Of a DNA stretch of 64,000 nt, positions 43,138-51,168 are shown piece after piece. Numbering within the stretch: position 1 is the first letter of the stretch; every line of letters begins with the position of its first letter. The stretch covers positions 1-64,000 of the forward strand of contig JAFTGA010000019.1 in the NCBI GenBank assembly GCA_017458145.1, in the 5' to 3' direction. The translations under genes and the position numbers were made by a program. Under the pieces are notes generated by a model, which was given only the letters and a program-made list of their open reading frames with translations, was not told the origin of the DNA and made no database searches. This stretch comes from Bacteroidales bacterium. Lineage in GTDB: Bacteria > Bacteroidota > Bacteroidia > Bacteroidales > UBA932.

Positions 43138-46100
43138 CTACTTGTGTGAGACGCTGTACTGCACGCCGAGTTTCTGGAGGGCGCCGATGAAGGGTTCGCA
43201 GACGGATACGGCGTATTTCTTGGACTTGAAGTCCAGATTGTAGCCCGTGGCTTTGTCGTGCAGCAGCAGGGAGAGCGGGGTCTTGCCTTTGTACTTTTTG
43301 AGGGTGGACACGAGGCCCGCGCGGAATTCCGGCGAGAGCCGGTCGGACGCGAGGATGATGCTGAAGCCGGTGAGCAGGTCCTCTCCCAGGTTGCCCAGCA
43401 GGGTGATTTTCTTGATCTTGAACCCGTAGGGAGCGCGCTTCCCGGCGGCCCGCTCCTCGGGCTTGACGAAGTACCGTGAAGCAATCTCGCCTTCGATGAA
43501 GATCTGGGCGTGCAGCTGCATATAGGGCAGCCAGGCCTGGTAGTCCTTGCCGAAGAGGGCGAACTCGAACGTCCCACTATAGTCCTCTACTACGACGCGA
43601 GCGCCCTGGGAACCGTTGCGCGTGGTCAGGGTCTTGACATCCGTGACGATGCCGGCGACGGCGGCCTTGCCGGCCTTGTCCTGGCCCTCGCATTCGTCGA
43701 TGCGCGCCTGCAGACCGCTGAGAGGGCAGTCCGCGAAGGTCTCGATCTCAAAGCGGTAGCGGTCCAGCGGGTGCGACGAAAGGTACATCCCCACGAATTC
43801 CTTCTCCTGCTGGAGCAGCGCGAGGAGATCCTCGTCTCCGCTCATCACCGGGGCTTCCGGCCGCACGGGCTTGAGCTCCTCGACCTCGCCGAAGAGCGAG
43901 TTGGCGGAATCCATCTGGTCGTTGCGGTAGAGCCCGGCGTAGCGGACGATCTCGTCGATGAAGAGTTCCCCGTTCTTGCACGGGAGGAAGTATTGCGAAC
44001 GCTTGAGCCCGAATGAGTCGAGGGCGCCGGAATAGACGAGCGTCTCGACGCTGCGCCGGTTAAGCATTTCGGCCATCCGCTCCACGAAGTCGAACAGGTC
44101 CGAGAACGGACCGTGCTCCGTGCGTTCGCGGATAATGGCCTCCACGACGTTCTCGCCGAAACCTTTCAGGCCTCCCAGGCCGTAGCGGATATCGCCTTTC
44201 CGGTTGACGGAGAACTGCGCGTCGGATTCGTTGACGTCGGGGCTGAGCACACGGATGCCGGCCTTGCGGCAGTCGGCCATGATCTCCTTCATCTCCTCCA
44301 TGTTGGAGATGTTCTGCGTGAGGTTGGAGGCCTGGAACTCCGACGGATAATGGGCCTTGATCCAGGCCGTCTGGTAGCTCACCCAGGCATAGCAGGTGGC
44401 GTGCGACTTGTTGAATGCGTATTTGGCGAAGGCCTCCCAGTCGGACCAGATCTTCTGCAGGACGTTCTCGGGATGCCCGTTGGCGAGGGCGCCCTTCATG
44501 AAGGACTCCTTGAGCGAGTCGAGCACGGCCTTCTGCTTCTTGCCCATCGCCTTGCGGAGCTTGTCGGCCTTGCCCTTGGAGAAGCCGGCGAGTTTCTGCG
44601 ACAGGCGCATCACCTGCTCCTGATAGACCGTGACGCCGTAGGTCTCCTTGAGCAGTTCCTCCATTTCGGGCAGGTCGTAGTGGATCTTGGACGGATCGTT
44701 CTTGCCGGCCACGAAGTCCGGGATGTAGTCCATCGGGCCCGGGCGGTAGAGGGCGTTCATGGCGATCAGGTCCTCGAACCGCTCCGGGTGCAGGCGGATC
44801 AGCCACTCCTTCATGCCGCCGGATTCAAACTGGAAGATGCTCTTGGTGTCGCCCCGGGCGTAGAGGTCATAGACAGCCGGGTCGTCGATCGGGATGGCCT
44901 CGATGTCGATGTCCTTGCCGAAGCGCTTCTTCACCAGGGCCAGCGCGCGGTCGATGATGGACAGGGTCTTGAGCCCGAGGAAATCCATCTTGAGCATACC
45001 CACGTCCTCGATCTTGGTGCCTTCGTACTGGCTTACCCAGACTTCCTGCCCCGTGGCCTTGTCGGTGCCTATCGTGATGGGGATGTAGTCCGTGAGGTTG
45101 CCGCGGCCGATGATCATCGCGCAGGCGTGGATGCCCGTCTGGCGGATGCAGCCCTCGAGCTTGAGGGCGTATTCGAGCACCTCGCGCACGAGCGGCTCGC
45201 CCTCCTCGTACTCGTGTTTGAGCTCCTTGATGTACTTGACGCTGTTCGCCAGCGTGGGTTTGTATTCCTTGTCCTCGCCGTTCTCCCGGACCACGATCGG
45301 GCGGTCGGGGATCATCTTCGTAAGGCGGTTGGACTCGGGGATGGGGAGGTTGGAGATGCGCGCCACGTCCTTGACGGCCAGCTTCGCGGCCATCGTGCCG
45401 AACGTGATGACGTGGGAGATATGGTCGGCGCCGTAGTGGTCCTGCACATACTGGATCACGCGGTAGCGCCCTTCGTCGTCGAAATCCACGTCGATATCCG
45501 GCATCGAGATGCGCTCCGGGTTGAGGAAGCGCTCGAACAGGAGATCGTAGCGGATCGGATCCAGGTTGGTGATGCCAAGGCAGTAGGCCACGCACGATCC
45601 GGCGGCGGAGCCGCGCCCCGGACCCACGGACACGCCGTTGCGCCGCCCCCAGTTGATGAAGTCCTGGACGATGAGGAAATAGTCCGGGAAACCCATATAG
45701 GAGATGGTCATCAGCTCGAAGTGCAGGCGGTCTTTCTGCTCGGGGGTCAGCGTGTCGCCGTAGCGTTTCCGCGCGCCTTCGTAAGCCAAGTGGCACAGAT
45801 AGGCCACGGACCGGCAGAATTCGTCGCCGCGGTAGGTTTTGACCTCCTGGCCGTCCGCATCTTTCGAGACGTCGTATTTGCCGTTTTCGATGATGTCGGC
45901 ATAGGCCGAGAGGTGCGTATCGATCCGGGCGAGGAATTCCTCCGGGAGTTCGAACTTCGGCAGGACATGGCCGCGGTTGATTTCATAACGCTCCACCTTG
46001 TCGAGCACTTCCAGCGTGTTGGTCAGCGCTTCCGGGTGCTCCGGGAAGAGCGCCGCCATCTCCTCCTCGCTCTTGAGGTATTCCTGCTGGGTGTAGCGCA

Positions 46101-46833
46101 GGCGCTTGGGGTCGTCCACGGCGGCGTTGGTCGTCAGGCAGATGAGCCGGTCGTGGGCCGGACCGTCCTCCTTGCGCACGAAGTGCACGTCGTTGGTGGC
46201 GACCACCTTCACGCCATGCTTTTCCGCCAGCTCGAAGATCCGGGCGGTATATTCCTTCTGGCGCTCGTAGAGATCGAGCCCCATCCCGGGAACCTCCGTC
46301 TTGTGGAGCATCACCTCCAGGTAATAATCCTCGCCGAAGACGCGCTTGTGCCATTCGATGGCCTTGTCCACGCCCTCCGCATCGCCGGCAAGGATGCCGC
46401 GGGGGATCTCCCCGGCCATGCAGGCGGAGCAGCAGATCAGGTCCTCGTGGTATTTCTCCAGCACCTCGTGGCTCACGCGCGGCTTGTAGTACATCCCTTC
46501 GATGTGTCCGGTGGACACGATCTTCATCAGGTTCCTGTAGCCGTTGTAGTTCTTCGCGAGCAGGATGAGGTGGTAGTATTTCTTGTGGTCGTTGTCCTTG
46601 AGGCGGTGGTCGTAGTGCTGCGTGACATAGATCTCGCAGCCGAAGACGGGCTTGACGTCCGGATGCTTCTTGGACACGTCGCTGAAGTCCTTGACACCGT
46701 ACATGTTGCCGTGGTCCGTGATGGCGAGGCCCGGCATGCCGAGTTCTTCCGCGCGGCGGAAGAGCTTCTCGATGTCGCTCATTCCGTCGAGGATGGAATA
46801 CTGGGTATGGACGTGCAGGTGTACGAAAGGCAT
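43138..46833 (-). CDS. dnaE: DNA polymerase III alpha subunit
   Basis: DnaE is the replicative polymerase catalytic subunit. The 1231-aa protein starts MPFVHLHVHTQYSILDG (PHP domain). The palm contains GPGRGSAAGS and the catalytic Asp triad region MPDIDVDFDDEGR. The fingers and beta-binding regions follow, and an OB fold near residues 1035-1110 (VAGIVTDVKTLTTRNG). Length is normal for Bacteroidota. The frame is open 21 codons upstream, but the PHP start and a TATATTTG -7 box (46841-46848) place the start at 46833. It converges with the DUF2490 gene. Confidence 0.97.
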   Translation of the reverse strand: MPFVHLHVHTQYSILDGMSDIEKLFRRAEELGMPGLAITDHGNMYGVKDFSDVSKKHPDVKPVFGCEIYVTQHYDHRLKDNDHKKYYHLILLAKNYNGYRNLMKIVSTGHIEGMYYKPRVSHEVLEKYHEDLICCSACMAGEIPRGILAGDAEGVDKAIEWHKRVFGEDYYLEVMLHKTEVPGMGLDLYERQKEYTARIFELAEKHGVKVVATNDVHFVRKEDGPAHDRLICLTTNAAVDDPKRLRYTQQEYLKSEEEMAALFPEHPEALTNTLEVLDKVERYEINRGHVLPKFELPEEFLARIDTHLSAYADIIENGKYDVSKDADGQEVKTYRGDEFCRSVAYLCHLAYEGARKRYGDTLTPEQKDRLHFELMTISYMGFPDYFLIVQDFINWGRRNGVSVGPGRGSAAGSCVAYCLGITNLDPIRYDLLFERFLNPERISMPDIDVDFDDEGRYRVIQYVQDHYGADHISHVITFGTMAAKLAVKDVARISNLPIPESNRLTKMIPDRPIVVRENGEDKEYKPTLANSVKYIKELKHEYEEGEPLVREVLEYALKLEGCIRQTGIHACAMIIGRGNLTDYIPITIGTDKATGQEVWVSQYEGTKIEDVGMLKMDFLGLKTLSIIDRALALVKKRFGKDIDIEAIPIDDPAVYDLYARGDTKSIFQFESGGMKEWLIRLHPERFEDLIAMNALYRPGPMDYIPDFVAGKNDPSKIHYDLPEMEELLKETYGVTVYQEQVMRLSQKLAGFSKGKADKLRKAMGKKQKAVLDSLKESFMKGALANGHPENVLQKIWSDWEAFAKYAFNKSHATCYAWVSYQTAWIKAHYPSEFQASNLTQNISNMEEMKEIMADCRKAGIRVLSPDVNESDAQFSVNRKGDIRYGLGGLKGFGENVVEAIIRERTEHGPFSDLFDFVERMAEMLNRRSVETLVYSGALDSFGLKRSQYFLPCKNGELFIDEIVRYAGLYRNDQMDSANSLFGEVEELKPVRPEAPVMSGDEDLLALLQQEKEFVGMYLSSHPLDRYRFEIETFADCPLSGLQARIDECEGQDKAGKAAVAGIVTDVKTLTTRNGSQGARVVVEDYSGTFEFALFGKDYQAWLPYMQLHAQIFIEGEIASRYFVKPEERAAGKRAPYGFKIKKITLLGNLGEDLLTGFSIILASDRLSPEFRAGLVSTLKKYKGKTPLSLLLHDKATGYNLDFKSKKYAVSVCEPFIGALQKLGVQYSVSHK

Positions 46834-46840
46834 AAGCACA

Positions 46841-46848
46841 CAAATATA
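46841..46848 (-). promoter_or_regulatory. Candidate -7 promoter box of dnaE
   Basis: On the minus strand this reads TATATTTG (TAnnTTTG), 7 bases before the dnaE ATG and directly after the terminator hairpin of the upstream gene. Confidence 0.5.
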
Positions 46849-46881
46849 CGAAAAAATCCGGCGCGAACACCGGATTTTTTC
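46849..46881 (-). terminator. Terminator of the DUF3244-lipoprotein-OMP transcript
   Basis: The arms AAAAAATCCGG (46851-46861) and CCGGATTTTTT (46870-46880) pair perfectly around an 8-base loop and end in T-rich sequence on both strands. It follows the stop of the outer membrane protein gene at 46906. Confidence 0.85.
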
Positions 46882-46905
46882 TATCGGACAAGACAATGGA
46901 CCGGG

Positions 46906-47502
46906 TCAGAAGGTATACCCCACCCGGAAATTGACGTTCCCGCCGCCGTTGCCGACAATATCATACGCCAGCGTACAGCGCAGATGATTCCAGGCCACCA
47001 GCCCGACCCGCGGTGCGATAAAGGGCGACACGCCTTTCGGCGTATAATAAGAATCGGGAGGAACATCGAACATTCCCGAGCCCATCCGGTGCGCCCGCGC
47101 GTTGTAGCGGGACAAATCAAAAGGCACGGAGACACCCCCTTCAACGCCCGCGAACAGTACAAGGTTGCGGTTGACGCGATAGTTATAATCCGCAGCGAAG
47201 TATATTTCAATGGATGCATACGCCGGACGCGATTCTTCATACAAGCGGGTAAAGAGGCCGGAGCGCGCCCCGAATCCGAGATCGAACGGACTGTTGGCGA
47301 AGTTGTAGCGCAACTCCAGACCGATCATTGGCCGAAGTTGATTCGAGATGGCGCCCATCTTGTAGACCGGAATACCGGCGCCCAGATAGACTTCTCCGGA
47401 GATCGCCTTTTTCGCATCGCGGTCTTTTATTGGAAGTTCTTGCGCAGACAAGTGTCCGGGAAAGATCGAGCAAACGATCAGGAACAATAATACTTTTTTC
47501 AT
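46906..47502 (-). CDS. Outer membrane beta-barrel protein (unknown function)
   Basis: A 198-aa exported protein with signal peptide MKKVLLFLIVCSIFPGHLSAQ. Amphipathic strands follow, such as EVYLGAGIPVYKMG, IGLELRYNFANSPFDLGFGA and YFAADYNYRVNRNLVLFAGVEGG, ending in NVNFRVGYTF with a C-terminal Phe, as in small outer membrane barrels. No specific family is recognised. It is 53 bases downstream of the lipoprotein gene on the same strand and is followed by a strong terminator, so it is the last gene of a three-gene unit. Confidence 0.75.
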   Translation of the reverse strand: MKKVLLFLIVCSIFPGHLSAQELPIKDRDAKKAISGEVYLGAGIPVYKMGAISNQLRPMIGLELRYNFANSPFDLGFGARSGLFTRLYEESRPAYASIEIYFAADYNYRVNRNLVLFAGVEGGVSVPFDLSRYNARAHRMGSGMFDVPPDSYYTPKGVSPFIAPRVGLVAWNHLRCTLAYDIVGNGGGNVNFRVGYTF

Positions 47503-47555
47503 TGAATGTAAATACTTTATCCGTTTTGTTTCAATACAACATCTGTACCACTCTC

Positions 47556-48848
47556 CTAAAAGGCTGTCCCGACACGGAGAGCACCCAAATTTCCATTATC
47601 ATCAAGAGCCTGATACCAGAATTGTCCTCCAACCGGCACATATGTTTTGCCCAGTATTTCCTCGGACAAAGCCATTGCAACTTCGTTTGTATTCGATCCT
47701 GACACGAACCAGGTCCCGACAAAAATATATTGAACATAATCGTGACCGGACAGCCGGAGAACCTTTGCGGTACCGATATCAATTCCGGTCGAATTTAAAA
47801 TAATGGACCTGAGCGTAGGATTGCCGCCCACGACGACATTGTTCAGCTGATTGTCGGGCACAACATATCCTCTGATTTCGACCATTGTTTCATTATATCC
47901 CATATACGGGTACGTCGTTGTAAAAAACGTTGGTATTGTATTGCTCGGCGGGACCAATTCTCCTGTATTGTGACCTCCTTTTAGGATTATGTTTTTCCAC
48001 GTAATCATAAGTTCTTGCGAAGTAACTGAAGTCCACCCCCAAAACCCACTCTTCTGACACTTTAACAATGCTCCCCGTTCATCATATACTATATAGTCGT
48101 GATGATATACTTGTGTCCAGACACGTCTATTCTCTGGTAAGGAATACATAACTTGTTGGTTGTCCAGGTCGTTGCCTGAGTATGTCGGGAAGTTTGACCA
48201 TAAAAATGAAGGGAAAGAGGATGTTGCTTTTGTCGGATATTCGCTTGCATCACACGCAAATTCAGGAGTGTACGCAATGGCGTTTTTTTTCTTAAACGTG
48301 TCAAAACGAAAAATCGACGGTGCCATTTCATATGTGTCCTCTGATACCAGTTTTCCTTCGCTGTTTTCAAAACCTGCATAGCTGCGTTCAAACTCTGTCC
48401 TTAATGATATCGGGAAATAGTATGTCCCCCTTGGAGAAATCTTATACATTGTCTCGCCAACACACAATTCTCCTCTGGCATTCAACAGTCTTGCAAAGGA
48501 TTTGTTTGGGATAAGGTCATCATATCTGAGTTTATCGTAAATAGTCACGTTATCTTCAAGTGACTTATCACCGTATGTACCATATTCATAAGATAGAATA
48601 GGATCATTCAAGATATCTACTTCTTTTATAGATGAAAACAGAGAAGGAGTGTTGCTATTTAGCGTTCCTTTTGTGCTCATATCTGTATTGCCCTTATTTA
48701 TACAATTCCTTAATGAACTTTTCGAATCAAAATAATTGTAAGGCATTTCAGGCTCTGAAGCGTTTGCTAAATTGATGGAAGCGCTGGTATCCATTCTGGA
48801 ACAACCCCAAATAAGGACTGGCATAGCCAGTAGAATTAATTTATGCAT
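47556..48848 (-). CDS. Uncharacterised lipoprotein in low-GC block
   Basis: A 430-aa lipoprotein with signal MHKLILLAMPVLIWGC (Cys16) and no family I recognise with confidence. Segments such as FARLLNARGELCVGETMYKISPRGTYYF resemble Bacteroidales lipoproteins of unknown function. The rest is strand-rich, with many Thr, Ser, Asn and Tyr. The gene is clearly more AT-rich, and uses more A/T-ending codons, than the flanking dnaE and secDF, suggesting horizontal acquisition. It lies 26 bases after the DUF3244 gene and 53 bases before the outer membrane protein gene, all on the minus strand. Confidence 0.7.
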   Translation of the reverse strand: MHKLILLAMPVLIWGCSRMDTSASINLANASEPEMPYNYFDSKSSLRNCINKGNTDMSTKGTLNSNTPSLFSSIKEVDILNDPILSYEYGTYGDKSLEDNVTIYDKLRYDDLIPNKSFARLLNARGELCVGETMYKISPRGTYYFPISLRTEFERSYAGFENSEGKLVSEDTYEMAPSIFRFDTFKKKNAIAYTPEFACDASEYPTKATSSFPSFLWSNFPTYSGNDLDNQQVMYSLPENRRVWTQVYHHDYIVYDERGALLKCQKSGFWGWTSVTSQELMITWKNIILKGGHNTGELVPPSNTIPTFFTTTYPYMGYNETMVEIRGYVVPDNQLNNVVVGGNPTLRSIILNSTGIDIGTAKVLRLSGHDYVQYIFVGTWFVSGSNTNEVAMALSEEILGKTYVPVGGQFWYQALDDNGNLGALRVGTAF

Positions 48849-48874
48849 AATTCTGTGATTTTAAAGTGATACGA

Positions 48875-49249
48875 CTATATTACTGAAAATGAACCGATAT
48901 ACTTTTCTCCCGCTTCCACGGTGAGCATAATGGTCCAATTGCCGGATGAACCTGAAATTGGAAAGATCGTTGCTCCCACGAGCGAATCAATAGAAAACTG
49001 GCAATATTCACCTGTAGTCTGGTTTTCAATCTCCACGGAAATTGTTCCCAGATCTGCCAGTATAGTCACCAGAAGAGCAGAATCGTCTTCCAGAAGGCAA
49101 ACAATAGGAATTTGCGCAGGGGCGCGATGGTGTACCGAGGATGACATCCCCGACCGGCAGATTACAATCTCCTTTTGTTCCGCCTTTGCGAAAAAATGAC
49201 TGGATACGGCAACTGTTGCCGCGATTAAAAAACATAGTCTCGTCTTCAT
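48875..49249 (-). CDS. DUF3244-like small exported protein
   Basis: A 124-aa protein with signal peptide MKTRLCFLIAATVAVSSHFFAKA and an Ig-like all-beta body. The body includes DDSALLVTILADLGTISVEIENQTTG and a C-terminal GNWTIMLTVEAGEKYIGSFSV, the pattern of DUF3244. Members are small secreted Bacteroidales proteins often found near lipoproteins and proteases; their role is unknown. It begins a minus-strand unit with the lipoprotein and outer membrane protein. A TAGTTTTG -7 box lies upstream. Confidence 0.72.
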   Translation of the reverse strand: MKTRLCFLIAATVAVSSHFFAKAEQKEIVICRSGMSSSVHHRAPAQIPIVCLLEDDSALLVTILADLGTISVEIENQTTGEYCQFSIDSLVGATIFPISGSSGNWTIMLTVEAGEKYIGSFSVI

Positions 49250-49271
49250 GATTTTGTGTTTAAACCTTTGA

Positions 49272-49279
49272 CAAAACTA
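49272..49279 (-). promoter_or_regulatory. Candidate -7 promoter box of the DUF3244 unit
   Basis: On the minus strand this reads TAGTTTTG (TAnnTTTG), 22 bases before the ATG at 49249. The remaining gap to 49425 shows no gene. Confidence 0.5.
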
Positions 49280-49425
49280 CATCCGAAACGCAGAACGACA
49301 GCTGACGATAGCTAAATTTGTTCGGTCAGCAAATATGATTGAGTATCAAATAGTTATCTGAGATCTTCCCGGTTAGGATGAAAAAAAATCTGACGGAAGT
49401 CCGCAAACTTCAGGTTCAGAGACCG

Positions 49426-51096
49426 TTATCGGAACAGCTCTAGATAGCGCCCCCTTCCGGGTGCGGAGGACCGGGCAATTTCCGTTTTGAGCCGATACTT
49501 GCGCGCATAGAGAGCATCTGCATCAACACCCATCAGGACACTGATGGTCGGGATGTCCAAGCCGGCAAAAACGTAGCCGACCAAGTAATAGGCCTGCTCC
49601 CGCATCTTCGGAAAATCTCTCCGAAAGTCTGACATAATGTTATCCAGATGTTTATCCAACAATCGTTCGAATTCCTTATGGTCTCCGCCCTTGCCGGTGA
49701 AGTCCCAAATAATCCGGTCCAGACGGCGCAGGACCGCCCGGTCGGAAGCGTTCCGGTCATCAATCTTCCCTTCTTCATAGTCGGCGCAAACCTTGCCTAA
49801 CGTGCTGAAATAGTCTTGAAAGAGGAGCGAGAAGTGACGCCGTAGCGCCGTCTGTTCTTCGTCGGCGCTGGCAATCTGGCCTCTAACCGTATCGACTACC
49901 TGTTGGAGCCAGGCATTCTCGTGCTGCGAGCGGCGGATTCTGCGCAGATACAGGACTACGCCTGCACCCGTGAGCAAACAGGACAGGAGGATTACTGTCC
50001 AGAGCCAGAAGACCCGGCGCTGCGCCAGTTGTCTCGCCACAAGCTCCCGGTTCTCGAAAAACTTCGTTTGTGCTGCCAGAATCGAATGATTCAGCTGGAT
50101 TCTGACAACAGAATCTTGATAGGCCATGACCTCTTCATAGTCATTCAGAGCTTCCCGATACTGCCCAGAATCCTGTTCCGCGAGACTTTTCCAAAATAGC
50201 ACTTGCTTGTTCAACGGATATCGTTCGGTGAGCTGTCGGAAGATGTTCTCTGACTGGCGTTTTTCGCCTATTCTAAACAAGCAAAAAGCATATGCGCCCC
50301 CGTGGTTTGCCGTATACAAGGAACCTTCCTGATCAATCACTTCATTGAATAATTCAACCGATTTTGCTGAATTTCCAAGATCCAACCGAACTAGATGCAG
50401 GGCATAATCAGCTTTTATCTCAGCAAGGAAAGGTTCTATTCCCTGTGGGTGATCCAAGAGGTTCTGGTATATTTCATCTGCATCCAACCAGCGACGCTGG
50501 TCTGACAACGCATTCGCTTTTTTGTACAAAGTCAGTTTAGCAAGTCTCAAATCCGGTATCTGCAGGAAGGCTTCATACGCCCGGTCAAGATAAGGAAAAG
50601 ACTCGCTTTCCTGAAAGCTTGCCGCATACGTGTCAGCGATGGCCTGGTTGACGAAGCCGATGTACTTGTAGTCCGTCGCACGATCCGTAAGGGCCAATGC
50701 TTCCGTATAGGTCACGATGGCCTCCTGATAGTCTCCGGCATTATATTGTAGGCGCCCCTGGTAGTATTTTGTTTTCAGTTTTTCGTCCGGCGACCCGCGC
50801 CTGCCATACCAGGCAATGGCCGGGGCCAGGACACTGTCGGTCTGCAGGTCAATGTAGCACTTGTCCAGCGCCATCGAATGGAGAAGGGACGCCCGGGCCC
50901 GGAGGGCGCGGCGGCGAACATCCGTGCTGTCCAGGGCACGAAGCACCGCCAGGGCGCTGTCGGGGCGGTCGTTGATGTAGGACTCCACGCTGTCAAGCGT
51001 GGCGGCGACGCGGTCAGGGGCACACGATGCCAGCAAGACAACGAGGATCGCAGCAAACAAGCGTACAGAGTATGGGCGGAATCGACGCACGTACAA
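49426..51096 (-). CDS. TPR-repeat membrane lipoprotein with C-terminal helical (HTH-like) domain
   Basis: A protein of about 555 aa. A lipoprotein-type signal (RLFAAILVVLLASC) precedes TPR-like repeats over about 95-330 (for example YQGRLQYNAGDYQEAIVTYTEAL). A transmembrane helix near 375-395 (WTVILLSCLLTGAGVVLYL) is followed by a coiled coil and a cytoplasmic helical domain whose end (FAGLDIPTISVLMGVDADALYARKYRLK) resembles a LuxR-like helix-turn-helix. This architecture occurs in Bacteroidota sensory/regulatory TPR proteins, so a signalling role for the adjacent DUF3244 unit is possible. The frame opens at a TTG (51096) inside a -7 box, so the real start may be the GTG at 51090. Confidence 0.75.
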   Translation of the reverse strand: MYVRRFRPYSVRLFAAILVVLLASCAPDRVAATLDSVESYINDRPDSALAVLRALDSTDVRRRALRARASLLHSMALDKCYIDLQTDSVLAPAIAWYGRRGSPDEKLKTKYYQGRLQYNAGDYQEAIVTYTEALALTDRATDYKYIGFVNQAIADTYAASFQESESFPYLDRAYEAFLQIPDLRLAKLTLYKKANALSDQRRWLDADEIYQNLLDHPQGIEPFLAEIKADYALHLVRLDLGNSAKSVELFNEVIDQEGSLYTANHGGAYAFCLFRIGEKRQSENIFRQLTERYPLNKQVLFWKSLAEQDSGQYREALNDYEEVMAYQDSVVRIQLNHSILAAQTKFFENRELVARQLAQRRVFWLWTVILLSCLLTGAGVVLYLRRIRRSQHENAWLQQVVDTVRGQIASADEEQTALRRHFSLLFQDYFSTLGKVCADYEEGKIDDRNASDRAVLRRLDRIIWDFTGKGGDHKEFERLLDKHLDNIMSDFRRDFPKMREQAYYLVGYVFAGLDIPTISVLMGVDADALYARKYRLKTEIARSSAPGRGRYLELFR

Positions 51097-51101
51097 AGAT
51101 A
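51094..51101 (-). promoter_or_regulatory. Candidate -7 promoter box of the TPR membrane protein
   Basis: On the minus strand this reads TATCTTTG (TAnnTTTG). It overlaps the first possible start codon (TTG, 51096), so either translation starts downstream (GTG 51090) with almost no leader, or the box is not used. Confidence 0.4.
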
Positions 51102-51122
51102 CGAAATGTTCCGGTATACGAC

Positions 51123-51157
51123 AGCACCCCCGGCCGGATGACGGTCGGGGGTGCTGC
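51123..51157 (-). terminator. GC-rich hairpin after secDF
   Basis: The arms AGCACCCCCGRCC-type sequence and GGGGGTGCT pair around a short loop about 10 bases past the secDF stop. There is no T run directly after it, so it may act with Rho or as a processing hairpin. Confidence 0.55.
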
Positions 51158-51168
51158 GGAATGGAGCG

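Noticed and set aside
44113..47490. A very long plus-strand open frame opposite dnaE, and similar frames opposite secDF (52348-54291), ppiD (10367-12490), ychF (2530-4206) and frdA (21051-22937)
   Set aside because: These are antisense shadows produced by high GC and codon bias. They lack homology, signal peptides or plausible composition, and each lies over an obvious conserved gene.
49250..49425. Possible tRNA or small gene in the 176-base gap
   Set aside because: No cloverleaf, no open frame with plausible start and no conserved motif were seen; only a -7 box is supported.
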